Assembly (NCBI RefSeq): GCF_001953955.1
Contig: NZ_CP019300.1
Span: forward strand, 310,001-374,000
Length of the DNA stretch: 64,000 nt
Direction: 5' to 3'
Source of the DNA: Prevotella intermedia ATCC 25611 = DSM 20706
Lineage (GTDB): Bacteria > Bacteroidota > Bacteroidia > Bacteroidales > Bacteroidaceae
In this document: positions 35,495-44,817 of the stretch, one piece after another
Layout: each line of letters begins with the position of its first letter
Position numbering within the stretch: position 1 is the first letter of the stretch
Notes under the pieces: model-generated
What the model saw: the letters and a program-made list of their open reading frames with translations, nothing else
Databases searched by the model: none
Told to the model about the DNA's origin: nothing
Position numbers and translations under genes: made by a program

Positions 35495-35905
35495 TCAGCG
35501 TAGTGCCAACGCTTTATTTTCGTTCTCTTCCATTATCTCACGTTCGCCTGGCCCTTTATCGTTGATGCCACAAAGATGGAGCACACCGTGGATAATGACG
35601 CGGAAAAGCTCGTCTTCGTAGGTCTTTCCGAACTTTTCTGCATTGGTACGAACGGTATCGAGCGATATTATAATATCGCCATTGAGCACGTTGCCCTCGC
35701 AATAGTCGAAGGTAATGATGTCGGTGTAGTAGTCGTGTCCAAGATATTCGTTGTTCACTTCCAATATTTTCTCGTCGTCAACGAACATATAACCAATCTC
35801 GCCCACCTTACGGTTGTGGGTCGCTGCCACTGCTTTTATCCAGCGTGTGGTATCGCGTTTACCTATCTTTGGGAGCTTTACACCCTCTGCGTTGTATGTT
35901 ATCAT
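35495..35905 (-). CDS. ybeY: Endoribonuclease YbeY
   Basis: A 136-residue metal-dependent RNase of rRNA maturation. The central TDIITFDYCEGNVLNGDIIIS segment and the zinc motif HGVLHLCG (His106, His110) are present. The third histidine of the usual H-x3-H-x5-H motif is not at its position; INDKGPGE follows instead, a form I associate with Bacteroidetes homologues. It lies 12 nt downstream of coaD, so the two are co-transcribed. Confidence 0.92.
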   Translation of the reverse strand: MITYNAEGVKLPKIGKRDTTRWIKAVAATHNRKVGEIGYMFVDDEKILEVNNEYLGHDYYTDIITFDYCEGNVLNGDIIISLDTVRTNAEKFGKTYEDELFRVIIHGVLHLCGINDKGPGEREIMEENENKALALR

Positions 35906-35917
35906 TCTTCGTTTGTT

Positions 35918-36388
35918 TTATCGTTTCTGTGGCAGAAATTCGCTAACGTCCCTGCCAAAGTGTATAAGTTCGCGCACAAGGCTTGAGCTGATGCTGGCAA
36001 ACTGTGGTTCAGCCACAAGCAATAAGGTCTCCATACCGCCCAAAAGACGATTTATGTCTGCCTGTTCGCGTTCGTATTCAAAGTCTTTTATGCTGCGCAC
36101 ACCCTTTATAAAGAATGTGGCTTGCTCACGTTTGGCGAAGTCTACGGTAAGGTCGGTATAGGCTTTCACCTCTATCTTTGGCACATCGGCATAGAGCTGC
36201 TGTATGGCAGACACACGTTGGTCGGTGGTTTGCATATATTGTTTGCGCTCGTTTACGCCTACACCAATGACTATTTTGTCGAACAAAGGCAATGCCCGAC
36301 GCACAATAGAGTCGTGTCCGACGGTGAAGGGGTCGAAACTTCCCACAAACAAACCTATCCGTTCTGTGTGCTCGCTGTTGTTTACCAT
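35918..36388 (-). CDS. coaD: Phosphopantetheine adenylyltransferase
   Basis: The enzyme transfers AMP to 4'-phosphopantetheine, the penultimate step of coenzyme A synthesis. The 156-residue protein has the nucleotidyltransferase signature GSFDPFTVGH (TVGH at 22-25), a KGVRSIKDFEYE motif, and the C-terminal ISSSLVREL. An in-frame ATG at 36439 would add 17 residues not seen in the family, so the 36388 start is preferred. It is upstream of and coupled to ybeY. Confidence 0.95.
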   Translation of the reverse strand: MVNNSEHTERIGLFVGSFDPFTVGHDSIVRRALPLFDKIVIGVGVNERKQYMQTTDQRVSAIQQLYADVPKIEVKAYTDLTVDFAKREQATFFIKGVRSIKDFEYEREQADINRLLGGMETLLLVAEPQFASISSSLVRELIHFGRDVSEFLPQKR

Positions 36389-36458
36389 ATACTTTAAAGT
36401 TTTGTTCGTAACGGTTAGTGAAATCTTCTTCAGCATCAATACCTGCCTGTTCTACTTG

Positions 36459-37709
36459 CTATCGAAAAAGTACATAGAAATGACTCTTCGGCTTACTGTT
36501 CACTACCATAGTGTTGGTAGATGGCGCAGAGATGGTTAATCCGCAGCAAGTATTTATGCGATGCTCGCCCGCATAGGTCAAAGACGAGAAGTAATATTCG
36601 GTATGGCGTTCGTATGGAACAAGTTGCGACAAAGCATAGTCGAACCGTTTCGTCAGTTCTGCATCGCTGGCGCAAAGACGATGGACATAATCGGCGAAAT
36701 CGAAGAATACCACTGGGGTGTAGCCATCGAGAACCTGCAAGCCTGAACCGACATCGGTACCCAAGCGATACTTGTTGTGAACGACATCGAGCACCTTCAT
36801 CATTTCATCTACCTTGCGGCAATCGGTTACAGAAATTGTTCCGTAATGGTAGTCAGTGCTGCCGATGGAATAGTTGGAATAGAAGTTATAGAAACTTTCT
36901 ACTGCATTCTTGTAGTCGGGTTGCGTAGGCGATAGGTACTTCCACATCTCACGATAAGGCATTCCGTGCCCCATTATCTCGGTTGGACAGCCTATCAGGT
37001 AGTCGGTAACACGGTTCAATTCGTAAGCCGTTTCGATATTCGCCATATAGCAATCGTCGAAGAGGAGGAACTGCAAATGGTTTACTTTGGAACGTCGTAT
37101 TCCGTCTGCCAAATCGTCGATATTCATCTGAACAGCTCCGCCACCGAAGTAACGGCTCTGTCGAGTAATGGGCAATCCCATCTTCTCGTTTCTATCTCGG
37201 GCTGCTGCAATGCGACGTTGTACAGATTCAGAGACTTTTTCGGCATATATCCAGCCTACACCGTGCGAGCCAATCATCATAGAATAAATGTGTGCAGGAG
37301 CAACCTCTGCCACCTTATTCAACAAGGCAGCCATCTTGTCGGAGGTATTCATAGCACCGTCGTCGTAGGTTTTGAGCGTGTCGTTATAACACTTTCCGTC
37401 GCGGTAAGTAACATTGATAAGATGGCTTTTATCCATCGAGTTGGCTATTAAAATAAGCAAATTGGTATTGTTCAAGCCTCCTTGCTCAACGATTCCTTTC
37501 TTCATATCCTTGATATTGTTCACGAAGAATTCATACAAGTTCTTTCCTGAACCCGTCCAAGGCATATAAACAAAGATTGTTTTCTCTTTCGTGGAGGGCG
37601 TATCGTCAGGGTCGTCGCCCCCTTTGCTGCAGGAAACCAAGGTCGCAGCAACAAACATACACAAAAGCATAAAGACACTGCCAAGGTGTTTAAACGACTT
37701 TTGGCACAT
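36459..37709 (-). CDS. Clostripain-family (C11) cysteine peptidase lipoprotein
   Basis: A 416-residue predicted lipoprotein (lipobox TLVSC, Cys27) with a Gly/Asp-rich linker and then a clostripain/caspase-like core. The catalytic His lies in MMIGSHGVGW and the catalytic Cys in LLFDDCYMANIE. Family members cleave after Arg or Lys and are usually exported. An in-frame ATG at 37739 would add ten residues before the signal peptide. It is 19 nt upstream of the extended coaD frame but 70 nt from its preferred start. Confidence 0.88.
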   Translation of the reverse strand: MCQKSFKHLGSVFMLLCMFVAATLVSCSKGGDDPDDTPSTKEKTIFVYMPWTGSGKNLYEFFVNNIKDMKKGIVEQGGLNNTNLLILIANSMDKSHLINVTYRDGKCYNDTLKTYDDGAMNTSDKMAALLNKVAEVAPAHIYSMMIGSHGVGWIYAEKVSESVQRRIAAARDRNEKMGLPITRQSRYFGGGAVQMNIDDLADGIRRSKVNHLQFLLFDDCYMANIETAYELNRVTDYLIGCPTEIMGHGMPYREMWKYLSPTQPDYKNAVESFYNFYSNYSIGSTDYHYGTISVTDCRKVDEMMKVLDVVHNKYRLGTDVGSGLQVLDGYTPVVFFDFADYVHRLCASDAELTKRFDYALSQLVPYERHTEYYFSSLTYAGEHRINTCCGLTISAPSTNTMVVNSKPKSHFYVLFR

Positions 37710-37949
37710 TGTAATTGGATATGGAGAGAAGCATTTCATTGTCTATCAATCGGAATAATATTTCTATTTGACTTGCAAATATAACAATAAAATAATAAAA
37801 TCGTTGGTTCACAACCGTTTTTTAAGTATCAAACCATAATATTTACGGTTATTTCTGCCCACTAAGAGCTTTAGCTGAGATAATAGTTTAATGTGAGTTC
37901 GACGAATTTATCGGTTGTTTCATCGTGCGCAAAACTGCTTTTATACCCC

Positions 37950-38056
37950 ACAAGTATAGTGCGTTTATATACCACTCGTGGTATACACTTGCACCCCACT
38001 CGTGGTATATGTTCGTACCCCACTCGTGGTATACATTTGTATATCACGAGTGGGGT
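37950..38056. repeat. Family C palindromic array (24-bp period)
   Basis: Five units start at 37950, 37974, 37998, 38022 and 38046, exactly 24 bp apart. The three central units contain CCACTCGTGGTATA. The last has CGA in place of CTC at the centre and the first is degenerate. Arms such as ATACCAC and GTGGTAT are self-complementary. It lies in the 493-bp gap 37710-38202; apart from the terminator nothing else is recognised there. Confidence 0.85.
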
Positions 38057-38116
38057 ACAGCAACAACAAATTTACAGACAATTACCATTCGTAGAACTCA
38101 CATTCATATACTACTA

Positions 38117-38150
38117 AAAATCCCACAAGGCTTATGCTTTGTGGGATTTT
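38117..38150 (-). terminator. Terminator after frdCAB
   Basis: A 12-bp stem AAAATCCCACAA / TTGTGGGATTTT with a 10-nt loop and A/T runs on both sides, 53 nt beyond the frdB stop. Confidence 0.8.
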
Positions 38151-38202
38151 AATATAAGCTGAATGGACTTTAAAAGCCATTCAATACTTTACAGTAATTA
38201 CT

Positions 38203-38958
38203 TTAGTCGGCAAGTTTTGCTTTGATAAACTCGCGGTTCAAGCGAGCAATGTTAGCAATAGACTCGTTCTTTGGACACTCTGCTTCGCATGCACGGGTGT
38301 TTGTACAGTTACCAAAACCGAGTTCTTCCATCTTCATAATCATAGCCTTTGCACGTTTAGCAGCCTCTGGGCGACCTTGTGGAAGGAGTGCCAACTGGCT
38401 TACCTTAGAAGAAAGGAAGAGCATTGCTGAACCATTCTTACATGCTGCAACGCACGCACCGCAGCCGATACACGTAGCGCAATCCATTGCCTCGTCAGCA
38501 TCTTCCTTAGGAATGAGGATTGCGTTAGCATCTTGTGGCTGTCCTGTACGAATGCTTGTGTAGCCACCAGCTTGGATAATCTTATCGAATGCACCACGGT
38601 CTACCATACAGTCCTTGATTACTGGGAATGCAGCAGAACGCCATGGCTCAACTGTGATAACATCGCCATCGTTGAAACGACGCATATAAAGCTGGCAGGT
38701 TGTAGCACCTGTAGCAGGTCCGTGTGGGTATCCATTGATGTAAAGAGAACACATACCGCAGATACCTTCGCGACAGTCGTGGTCGAAGACGAAAGGTTCT
38801 TTGCCATCTTCGATAAGCTGCTCGTTGAGGATATCCAGCATTTCGAGGAATGAAGTATCACCTGTGATGTCCTTCATCTCGAATGTATCAAAATGACCTT
38901 GTGCAGTAGGTCCGTTCTGACGCCATACTTTAAGCGTGAAACTTATTGTTTTTTCCAT
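38203..38958 (-). CDS. frdB: Fumarate reductase/succinate dehydrogenase iron-sulfur subunit
   Basis: A 251-residue electron-transfer subunit. The [2Fe-2S] ligands are in [12 protein letters not shown], the first ferredoxin-type cluster in [14 protein letters not shown], and the third in [12 protein letters not shown]. It carries electrons between the quinone site in FrdC and FAD in FrdA. It is the last gene of frdCAB, 46 nt after frdA. In anaerobic Bacteroidetes this complex normally runs as fumarate reductase, which yields succinate. Confidence 0.95.
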   Translation of the reverse strand: MEKTISFTLKVWRQNGPTAQGHFDTFEMKDITGDTSFLEMLDILNEQLIEDGKEPFVFDHDCREGICGMCSLYINGYPHGPATGATTCQLYMRRFNDGDVITVEPWRSAAFPVIKDCMVDRGAFDKIIQAGGYTSIRTGQPQDANAILIPKEDADEAMDCATCIGCGACVAACKNGSAMLFLSSKVSQLALLPQGRPEAAKRAKAMIMKMEELGFGNCTNTRACEAECPKNESIANIARLNREFIKAKLAD

Positions 38959-39004
38959 TACGTTGATTTCTTTTTAATGTGTTGCAAAGCAACTTTGACC
39001 TAAA

Positions 39005-40987
39005 TTAGTTCTTGTAGTTACGTGTTTGAACCTTAATTGCCTCGTACTCGAGTGGTTCCTTGATGAGTTCAGGCTCAGCGGTATCGCTGCCCTTATACTC
39101 CCAGCAACCTACGTAGAAGTAATTTTCGTCATCACGCTTAGCTTCACCTTCTTCGGTCTGATATTCTTCGCGGAAGTGACCGCCGCAGCTCTCATTGCGT
39201 GAAATAGCATCGTAAGCTACGAGCTCGCCCATTGTAATGAAGTCGCGAAGGTGGATAGCCTTGTCGAGTTCGACGTTGAGTCCTTCCTTGCTTCCTGGTA
39301 TAAAGAGGTTGGTTTCGAACTCCTTACGTATTTCCTTCATCTTCTGCAAACCTGTTTCCAAGCCTTCTTTTGTGCGACCCATTCCTACGTAATCCCACAT
39401 AATACGGCCAAATTCCTTGTGGATAGAATCTACACTACGCTTACCCTTGATGTTCATAAGGCGGTCGATTTCGTCTTGAACGCCCTTCTCTGCCTTAACA
39501 AACTCTGGGTGGTCGGTAGGAATCTTGCCCCAAAGAGATTGGTCTGCCAAGTAGTTCTGTATAGTATAAGGTAATACGAAGTAGCCGTCTGCCAAACCTT
39601 GCATCAATGCAGAAGCACCAAGACGGTTAGCACCGTGGTCAGAGAAGTTACATTCGCCAATAGCGAAGAGTCCCTTAATGGTGGTTTGCAACTCGTAATC
39701 AACCCAGATACCACCCATTGTATAGTGGATAGCAGGGTAAATCATCATTGGGTTGTAATACTTAACGCCATTGATTTCCTTAGCCAACTCGCCTGGATTT
39801 ACGTCGGTGATTTCCTCGTACATATCGAAGAGGTTGCCATAACGCTGGCGGATAACGTTCAAGCCAAGACGGTTGATGCTTTCAGAGAAGTCGAGGAACA
39901 CAGCCAAACCTGTGTTGTTTACACCGAAGCCGTGGTCGCAACGCTCCTTGGCAGCGCGTGAAGCCACGTCGCGAGGCACCAAGTTACCGAAAGCTGGATA
40001 GCGACGCTCCAAGTAGTAGTCGCGCTCTTCTTCTGGAATATCTGAACCTTTCTTTGTTCCTGCCTGCAATGCCTTAGCGTCTTCGATGTTCTTTGGAACC
40101 CAAATACGACCGTCGTTACGCAACGACTCTGACATCAATGTAAGCTTAGACTGCTTGTCGCCGTGAACAGGAATACAGGTTGGGTGAATCTGAACGAACG
40201 CTGGATTTGCGAAATAAGCACCCTTGCGGTAGCACTGAACAGCTGCTGTACAGTTGCAACCCATAGCGTTGGTAGAAAGGAAGTATGCGTTACCATAACC
40301 ACCTGTAGCGATAACAACTGCATTTGCAGAGAAACGCTCAAGCTCGCCAGTAACCAAATTCTTGGCAATGATGCCACGTGCGTGGTCGTCAACCACAACA
40401 ACATCTTCCATTTCGTAGCGTGTGTAAAGCTTCACACGACCATCATTAACCTGCTTGCTCAATGCAGAATAAGCACCGAGAAGAAGCTGCTGACCTGTCT
40501 GACCCTTTGCATAGAATGTACGTGATACCTGCGCACCACCGAAAGAACGGTTTGCCAACATACCACCGTATTCGCGTGCGAAAGGTACACCCTGTGCCAC
40601 ACACTGGTCGATAATGCTGTTTGACACTTCAGCCAAACGGTAAACGTTTGCTTCACGAGCGCGATAGTCGCCGCCCTTTACCGTGTCGTAGAACAGACGA
40701 TAGATAGAGTCGCCATCGTTCTGATAGTTTTTTGCGGCGTTGATACCACCTTGTGCAGCAATTGAGTGTGCACGACGTGGTGAGTCCTGAATACAGAAAT
40801 TGTAAACAGTGAAACCCATTTCGCCAAGCGATGCTGCAGCACTGGCACCTGCCAAGCCTGTACCAACTACAATAACATCGAGCTTTAATTTATTCTTAGG
40901 ATTAACCAAACGCTGGTGAGCCTTATAATTGGTCCACTTCTCTGCTACTGGTCCTTCTGGGATTTTTGAATCTAATATTTTAGCCAT
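39005..40987 (-). CDS. frdA: Fumarate reductase/succinate dehydrogenase flavoprotein subunit
   Basis: The 660-residue catalytic subunit. The FAD Rossmann motif is [19 protein letters not shown] and the covalent-FAD histidine segment is [19 protein letters not shown]. Substrate-side motifs include [10 protein letters not shown] and [12 protein letters not shown]. It reduces fumarate to succinate on the cytoplasmic face of the inner membrane. It lies 32 nt after frdC and 46 nt before frdB. Confidence 0.96.
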   Translation of the reverse strand: MAKILDSKIPEGPVAEKWTNYKAHQRLVNPKNKLKLDVIVVGTGLAGASAAASLGEMGFTVYNFCIQDSPRRAHSIAAQGGINAAKNYQNDGDSIYRLFYDTVKGGDYRAREANVYRLAEVSNSIIDQCVAQGVPFAREYGGMLANRSFGGAQVSRTFYAKGQTGQQLLLGAYSALSKQVNDGRVKLYTRYEMEDVVVVDDHARGIIAKNLVTGELERFSANAVVIATGGYGNAYFLSTNAMGCNCTAAVQCYRKGAYFANPAFVQIHPTCIPVHGDKQSKLTLMSESLRNDGRIWVPKNIEDAKALQAGTKKGSDIPEEERDYYLERRYPAFGNLVPRDVASRAAKERCDHGFGVNNTGLAVFLDFSESINRLGLNVIRQRYGNLFDMYEEITDVNPGELAKEINGVKYYNPMMIYPAIHYTMGGIWVDYELQTTIKGLFAIGECNFSDHGANRLGASALMQGLADGYFVLPYTIQNYLADQSLWGKIPTDHPEFVKAEKGVQDEIDRLMNIKGKRSVDSIHKEFGRIMWDYVGMGRTKEGLETGLQKMKEIRKEFETNLFIPGSKEGLNVELDKAIHLRDFITMGELVAYDAISRNESCGGHFREEYQTEEGEAKRDDENYFYVGCWEYKGSDTAEPELIKEPLEYEAIKVQTRNYKN

Positions 40988-41019
40988 AATCTTGTATCTT
41001 TCTATTAGAATTTAATGAA

Positions 41020-41706
41020 TTAAGCAACACAACAAAGACTTGGTGCGCAGCCAAATGCAAAAGCGAGTACAACAATCAAGAAACCTAACATAAGAAGTGA
41101 GGTGTAAACCAAACCAATCACCTTCCAACGATTGAACCAAACCTTACCATTGATACCGAGAGTCTGCATAGCCGACCAGAAGCCGTGTGAAAGGTGGAAC
41201 CAGATAGCGCAAATCCAAACAATGTAAAGTACTACAAAAACAGGATTAGCAAATGTTTCCTTAATGTAAGCGAAGCCGTCTGCTGGGTGGAACTGTGTGT
41301 GCATGCCCACAATTTCAGCAAACATCATGTTGTACCAGAAGTTGAACAAGTGAAGCAACATACCCAAAAGGACAATGATACCCAATACCAACATGTTCTT
41401 AGATGCCCATTCTACCTTCGGACTTGAACCTGTTACAGCGTAGCGTTCGTTGCCACGTGCACTGCGGTTCTGTGCAGTAAGAATGAATGCGTAAACGATG
41501 TGAGCCACTGTCAGTGCTCCCAGAGCCAACGTAGCCACTACCGCATACCAATTCGCACCGAGAAATTCACAAATCATATTGTAGGCCTCTCCAGAGAAAA
41601 GCGCAACAATATTCATCGACATGTGGAATGTCAGAAATAGAATAAGTGCAATGCCAGTTACGGACATCACAACTTTTCTACCAATAGAAGAATTGATTAA
41701 CCACAT
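41020..41706 (-). CDS. frdC: Fumarate reductase/succinate dehydrogenase cytochrome b subunit
   Basis: A 228-residue membrane anchor with five hydrophobic segments and histidines in them (LFLTFHMSMN, VAHIVYAF, MLLHLFNFWY, WFHLSHGFWSAM) suited to ligate di-heme b. It passes electrons from menaquinol. It is the first gene of frdCAB and is preceded by a complete promoter with an approximately 137-nt leader. Confidence 0.94.
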   Translation of the reverse strand: MWLINSSIGRKVVMSVTGIALILFLTFHMSMNIVALFSGEAYNMICEFLGANWYAVVATLALGALTVAHIVYAFILTAQNRSARGNERYAVTGSSPKVEWASKNMLVLGIIVLLGMLLHLFNFWYNMMFAEIVGMHTQFHPADGFAYIKETFANPVFVVLYIVWICAIWFHLSHGFWSAMQTLGINGKVWFNRWKVIGLVYTSLLMLGFLIVVLAFAFGCAPSLCCVA

Positions 41707-41849
41707 AAATTGTTTTGTTTTTTTAAATATTTAAACTGTTAGAATTAATTGTCTTTTTCGTGAACGCACACATAACAAGGTCTGCCAAAAAGTGCAATCC
41801 CTATATAGCAATACCCATAAGTTGGTATCAAATGGGGGCGTATCCGATG

Positions 41850-41880
41850 CAAAAATACTATAAAATAATGATTAAACAAA
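41850..41880 (-). promoter_or_regulatory. Promoter of frdCAB
   Basis: On the minus strand: -33 TTTG at 41880-41877, a 19-nt spacer, and -7 TATTTTTG at 41857-41850. It lies about 144 nt upstream of frdC, leaving a long 5' leader. Confidence 0.7.
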
Positions 41881-42238
41881 CTTTTTCTTTAAAAAACAGC
41901 CGTAAAATACCTACTGTAAGCGTAATATTGACAACGTCTAAACAAGCCACGAAAAACGAAATGTAATTCCAAACACAACTATAAGGATATGTAAAGAAGA
42001 AGAACTGCAAGAAAAAGCGACAAAAGTTAAGCGGAAACAGCATTTGCAGCTATAACAAGTAAGCGACCGTTTCCAAAAATAAAGAACATTCTATTCTTAG
42101 AAGCAACAGACAATCCAAGAATACCATAAAAACCCATAAACAAACTGCAAAAGCCACCAGCAAACTTTAAAACTATTTAAAATCTATCGCCAAATTTAAC
42201 ACGAGAGAAAACAACGAAATAGAATCGTGAAACATTAA
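41881..42238. other. A-rich intergenic stretch without recognised features
   Basis: The gap between the frdC promoter and repeat copy 6 is strongly A-rich on the plus strand and contains no convincing reading frame, RNA or terminator. The stretch 42303-42449, after the repeat, is likewise empty. Confidence 0.5.
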
Positions 42239-42302
42239 AGCCGCTTTCGCAACGTCAAATCGAAATTATCGTTTTCTTAACGAATTATCTTTACAAAATC
42301 AA
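42239..42302. repeat. Family A copy 6 (end fragment)
   Basis: Only one end of the family A element remains: the tail of the last module (AGCCGCTTTCGCAACG), then the flank caaatcgaaattatcg...ctttacaaaa, in the same orientation as copy 1. Confidence 0.65.
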
Positions 42303-42449
42303 AGCGATTTTTACGTGTTAGTTTAAAGGTTTGTAGGAACCTTAGGAAGATTAAAAATACTATGTGAAAACATTTTTCCTCGGTGTTAGGAACGTGATGA
42401 ATCATACTCCTACATACATTGTGTGCCTTTCTTCGCTGTGCTATTGTGG

Positions 42450-43751
42450 CTAAAAAGTAATAAGAAAGGCTGACCCCAACGTCAATGAATGAATACAAGT
42501 GCGCTTGCCTTGTGCGCGATAAGGCATCAGGTCATAGTCTAAAAGTAGGCGAATGCCATAGCGTCGGCGTGCTCTGAACGTCAGCGAGAGCCCTGTTCCG
42601 AAAGCAAAACTATGTTGCGAGTCGATTAAATAGTTCGTTAGCTGCAAGTCGGGATAGTGCACACGCTCTGCCAAAAGCTTGCTTCCAACGAGCCAACGCT
42701 CCGAAAGTGGGTAGGAAAAATATGCACCGCCACTTATCCTCCATGCATCGAAAACATTGTCTTCAGCCTTCACCTTGTCTACGATAACCGAAGTACGTGT
42801 AACCCCAATTCTTCCTCCGACGCCTACATACGGATTAAAGAAGTAAGCACCTTCGATAGTCGAGGTGCAGCCCGACGATACTTTAAACTCCGAATGTTGC
42901 CCAATGGGGTACGAACCTAACGGCAAGCTAATCTGAAAGTTCAAGCTAAGGAACGATGGGTTTAGCATCTTGTCGAACGTTTCATTGTTGTTTACATTGT
43001 TCAGTCCACGTTTTTTGAATATCAAATCGGCAAAGTAGTAGCCCAACTCCGTAGAAAGAATGCCTATTCCTGCACCTGTCAAAACGTCGCTCAGCCAGTG
43101 CTTGTTGTTCGCCATGCGCATAAGACCTGTGGCTGAGGCTACGGTGTATGCCCCAATGCCTATCCAAGGGCTTTTGTGCCCGTACTCTTTGGTCAGCATC
43201 GTTGCGGTCATAAAAGCCGTTGCAGTATGTCCCGAAGGATAAGAGTGCCTGTCTGTGCCATCAGGACGCTCCACGTGGGTGGTATGTTTCAGCGTGTTTA
43301 CGATGCTTGCCATTACTGCTACCGACAGCACATCGGAAGCAAGCATACGTCCCCAGCTGCTTCTGCTTTCCTCGCCGCCCAATTTTAATCCCAGCATAAC
43401 GGCGGCAGGGAGATACTGGGTATAGTCGTCCAAGTGTCGATGAAACTCTGGCAGGTAGTCGTTCCGCAATCCTCGGAAGTGCTTATTCTGTCCTCGCACA
43501 ATGAGACCGTTTATAATGAGCGGTGCACTTGAATAAACAATCTTATGGAAACGGGTGTTGCTGATGCGTTCGAGCGCATCTCCGACTTTCTGAATGACGA
43601 TACTGGTATCTACTTCAGCGCACAGACTGTCGGTCAAACCTCTTGAATATGTGTGTTTGATGGTATCATTAAACGAGCTGTACGCCTTTGCCTGACAGCA
43701 AAGACATACCAATAGCACAATCAAAAAATATATCCTCTTAAAACAAATCAT
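42450..43751 (-). CDS. PAP2-family phosphatase with C-terminal beta-rich domain
   Basis: A 433-residue exported protein (signal peptide ending about CQAKA). The PAP2 phosphatase motifs are LKHTTHVERPDG, YPSGHTATAFM and RMANNKHWLSDVLTG. Residues after about 250 are rich in alternating hydrophobics and aromatics ending HSLTLGSAFLITF, like an outer-membrane beta-barrel or its edge. It may dephosphorylate lipid A or isoprenyl phosphates at the envelope; that role is inferred from the family. It is monocistronic. Confidence 0.88.
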   Translation of the reverse strand: MICFKRIYFLIVLLVCLCCQAKAYSSFNDTIKHTYSRGLTDSLCAEVDTSIVIQKVGDALERISNTRFHKIVYSSAPLIINGLIVRGQNKHFRGLRNDYLPEFHRHLDDYTQYLPAAVMLGLKLGGEESRSSWGRMLASDVLSVAVMASIVNTLKHTTHVERPDGTDRHSYPSGHTATAFMTATMLTKEYGHKSPWIGIGAYTVASATGLMRMANNKHWLSDVLTGAGIGILSTELGYYFADLIFKKRGLNNVNNNETFDKMLNPSFLSLNFQISLPLGSYPIGQHSEFKVSSGCTSTIEGAYFFNPYVGVGGRIGVTRTSVIVDKVKAEDNVFDAWRISGGAYFSYPLSERWLVGSKLLAERVHYPDLQLTNYLIDSQHSFAFGTGLSLTFRARRRYGIRLLLDYDLMPYRAQGKRTCIHSLTLGSAFLITF

Positions 43752-43810
43752 TCTCTTCAGTCAATTCCTCAATGGTAGTTGAAATTTCAAACTAACCTGT
43801 AAAGTGGCTG

Positions 43811-43818
43811 CAAAATTA
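43811..43818 (-). promoter_or_regulatory. -7 box of the PAP2 gene
   Basis: On the minus strand this reads TAATTTTG (TAnnTTTG), 60 nt upstream of the ATG at 43751. Confidence 0.4.
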
Positions 43819-43913
43819 TAACTTTTTTGTGAGAATATGGTCTAATGCAATGTAAAAAGTGTATGAAAATGATAGTCGAATAGCTGCGAAAGCATTAAAA
43901 ATAATGAATATTT

Positions 43914-43944
43914 TTTGTGTTATCTACTAATTCTGCTAACTTTG
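43914..43944 (+). promoter_or_regulatory. Promoter of the dapB-lepB genes
   Basis: -33 TTTG at 43914-43917, a 19-nt spacer, and -7 TAACTTTG at 43937-43944. The dapB ATG is at 44013. Confidence 0.75.
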
Positions 43945-44012
43945 CAGTAGCATAAACGTGTTTTTATAACGTTTTTACGACAAAGTGAAACTACACAGAT
44001 TACGATAAAAGA

Positions 44013-44768
44013 ATGAAGATAGCACTAATAGGCTACGGCAAAATGGGGCATATGATAGAACAGATTGCCCTTGAGCGTGGCCACGAAATAGTTTGCAAAA
44101 TAGATGCAGACAATCAGGAAGAGTTCGACTCTCCAGCTTTTGCAGCTGCCGATGTAGCCATCGAATTTACCACTCCAACAGCCGCTTACGGCAACTATTT
44201 AAAAGCTTTTGCGCACAACGTGAAGGTGGTTAGCGGTTCTACGGGTTGGCAACACGAGCACAAAGCCGACGTGGAACGCCTTTGCACAGAGGGCGGACAA
44301 ACCTTGTTTTGGGCAAGCAACTTCTCTATCGGGGTGGCTATCTTTGCAGCGGTAAACCGCTATTTGGCTAAGATAATGAACCAATACCCACAATACGATG
44401 TGGCAATGGAGGAAACTCACCACGTTCACAAGCTTGATGCGCCTTCCGGAACAGCCATTACGCTGGCAGAAGGCATATTGGACAACATCGACCGCAAGGC
44501 GAAATGGGCAAAAGGAAAGCAAGTTGCTGCCGACGGTAGCGTTACTTCAGCAGAGCCAATGCCTGCCGACGTGCTCCCGATAGCTTCTGTCCGACGAGGT
44601 GAAGTGCCCGGTATTCACAGCATAAGCTACGACTCTGAAGCCGACAGCATTACGATAACACACGATGCACACAACCGAAAAGGCTTTGCTTTGGGTGCTG
44701 TATTGGCTGCCGAATATACAAAAGAGCATAGCGGACTGCTATCTACAAACGATTTGTTTCAATTCTAA
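44013..44768 (+). CDS. dapB: 4-hydroxy-tetrahydrodipicolinate reductase
   Basis: The enzyme reduces hydroxy-tetrahydrodipicolinate with NAD(P)H in lysine and meso-diaminopimelate synthesis. The 251-residue protein starts MKIALIGYGKMGHMI with the dinucleotide loop at residues 7-12. The catalytic and substrate motif EETHHVHKLDAPSGTA and the VRRGEVPGIHSI segment are present. It heads dapB-lepB, with a 49-nt gap. Confidence 0.96.
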   Translation: MKIALIGYGKMGHMIEQIALERGHEIVCKIDADNQEEFDSPAFAAADVAIEFTTPTAAYGNYLKAFAHNVKVVSGSTGWQHEHKADVERLCTEGGQTLFWASNFSIGVAIFAAVNRYLAKIMNQYPQYDVAMEETHHVHKLDAPSGTAITLAEGILDNIDRKAKWAKGKQVAADGSVTSAEPMPADVLPIASVRRGEVPGIHSISYDSEADSITITHDAHNRKGFALGAVLAAEYTKEHSGLLSTNDLFQF

Positions 44769-44817
44769 ATAACAACGTCCACAGCGTGGGACTGACATAA
44801 GAATAATTTTATAACCA

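Noticed and set aside
41760..41966. A 68-codon plus-strand frame upstream of frdC
   Set aside because: It overlaps the frdC promoter region antisense, has no promoter and shows no family-like pattern.
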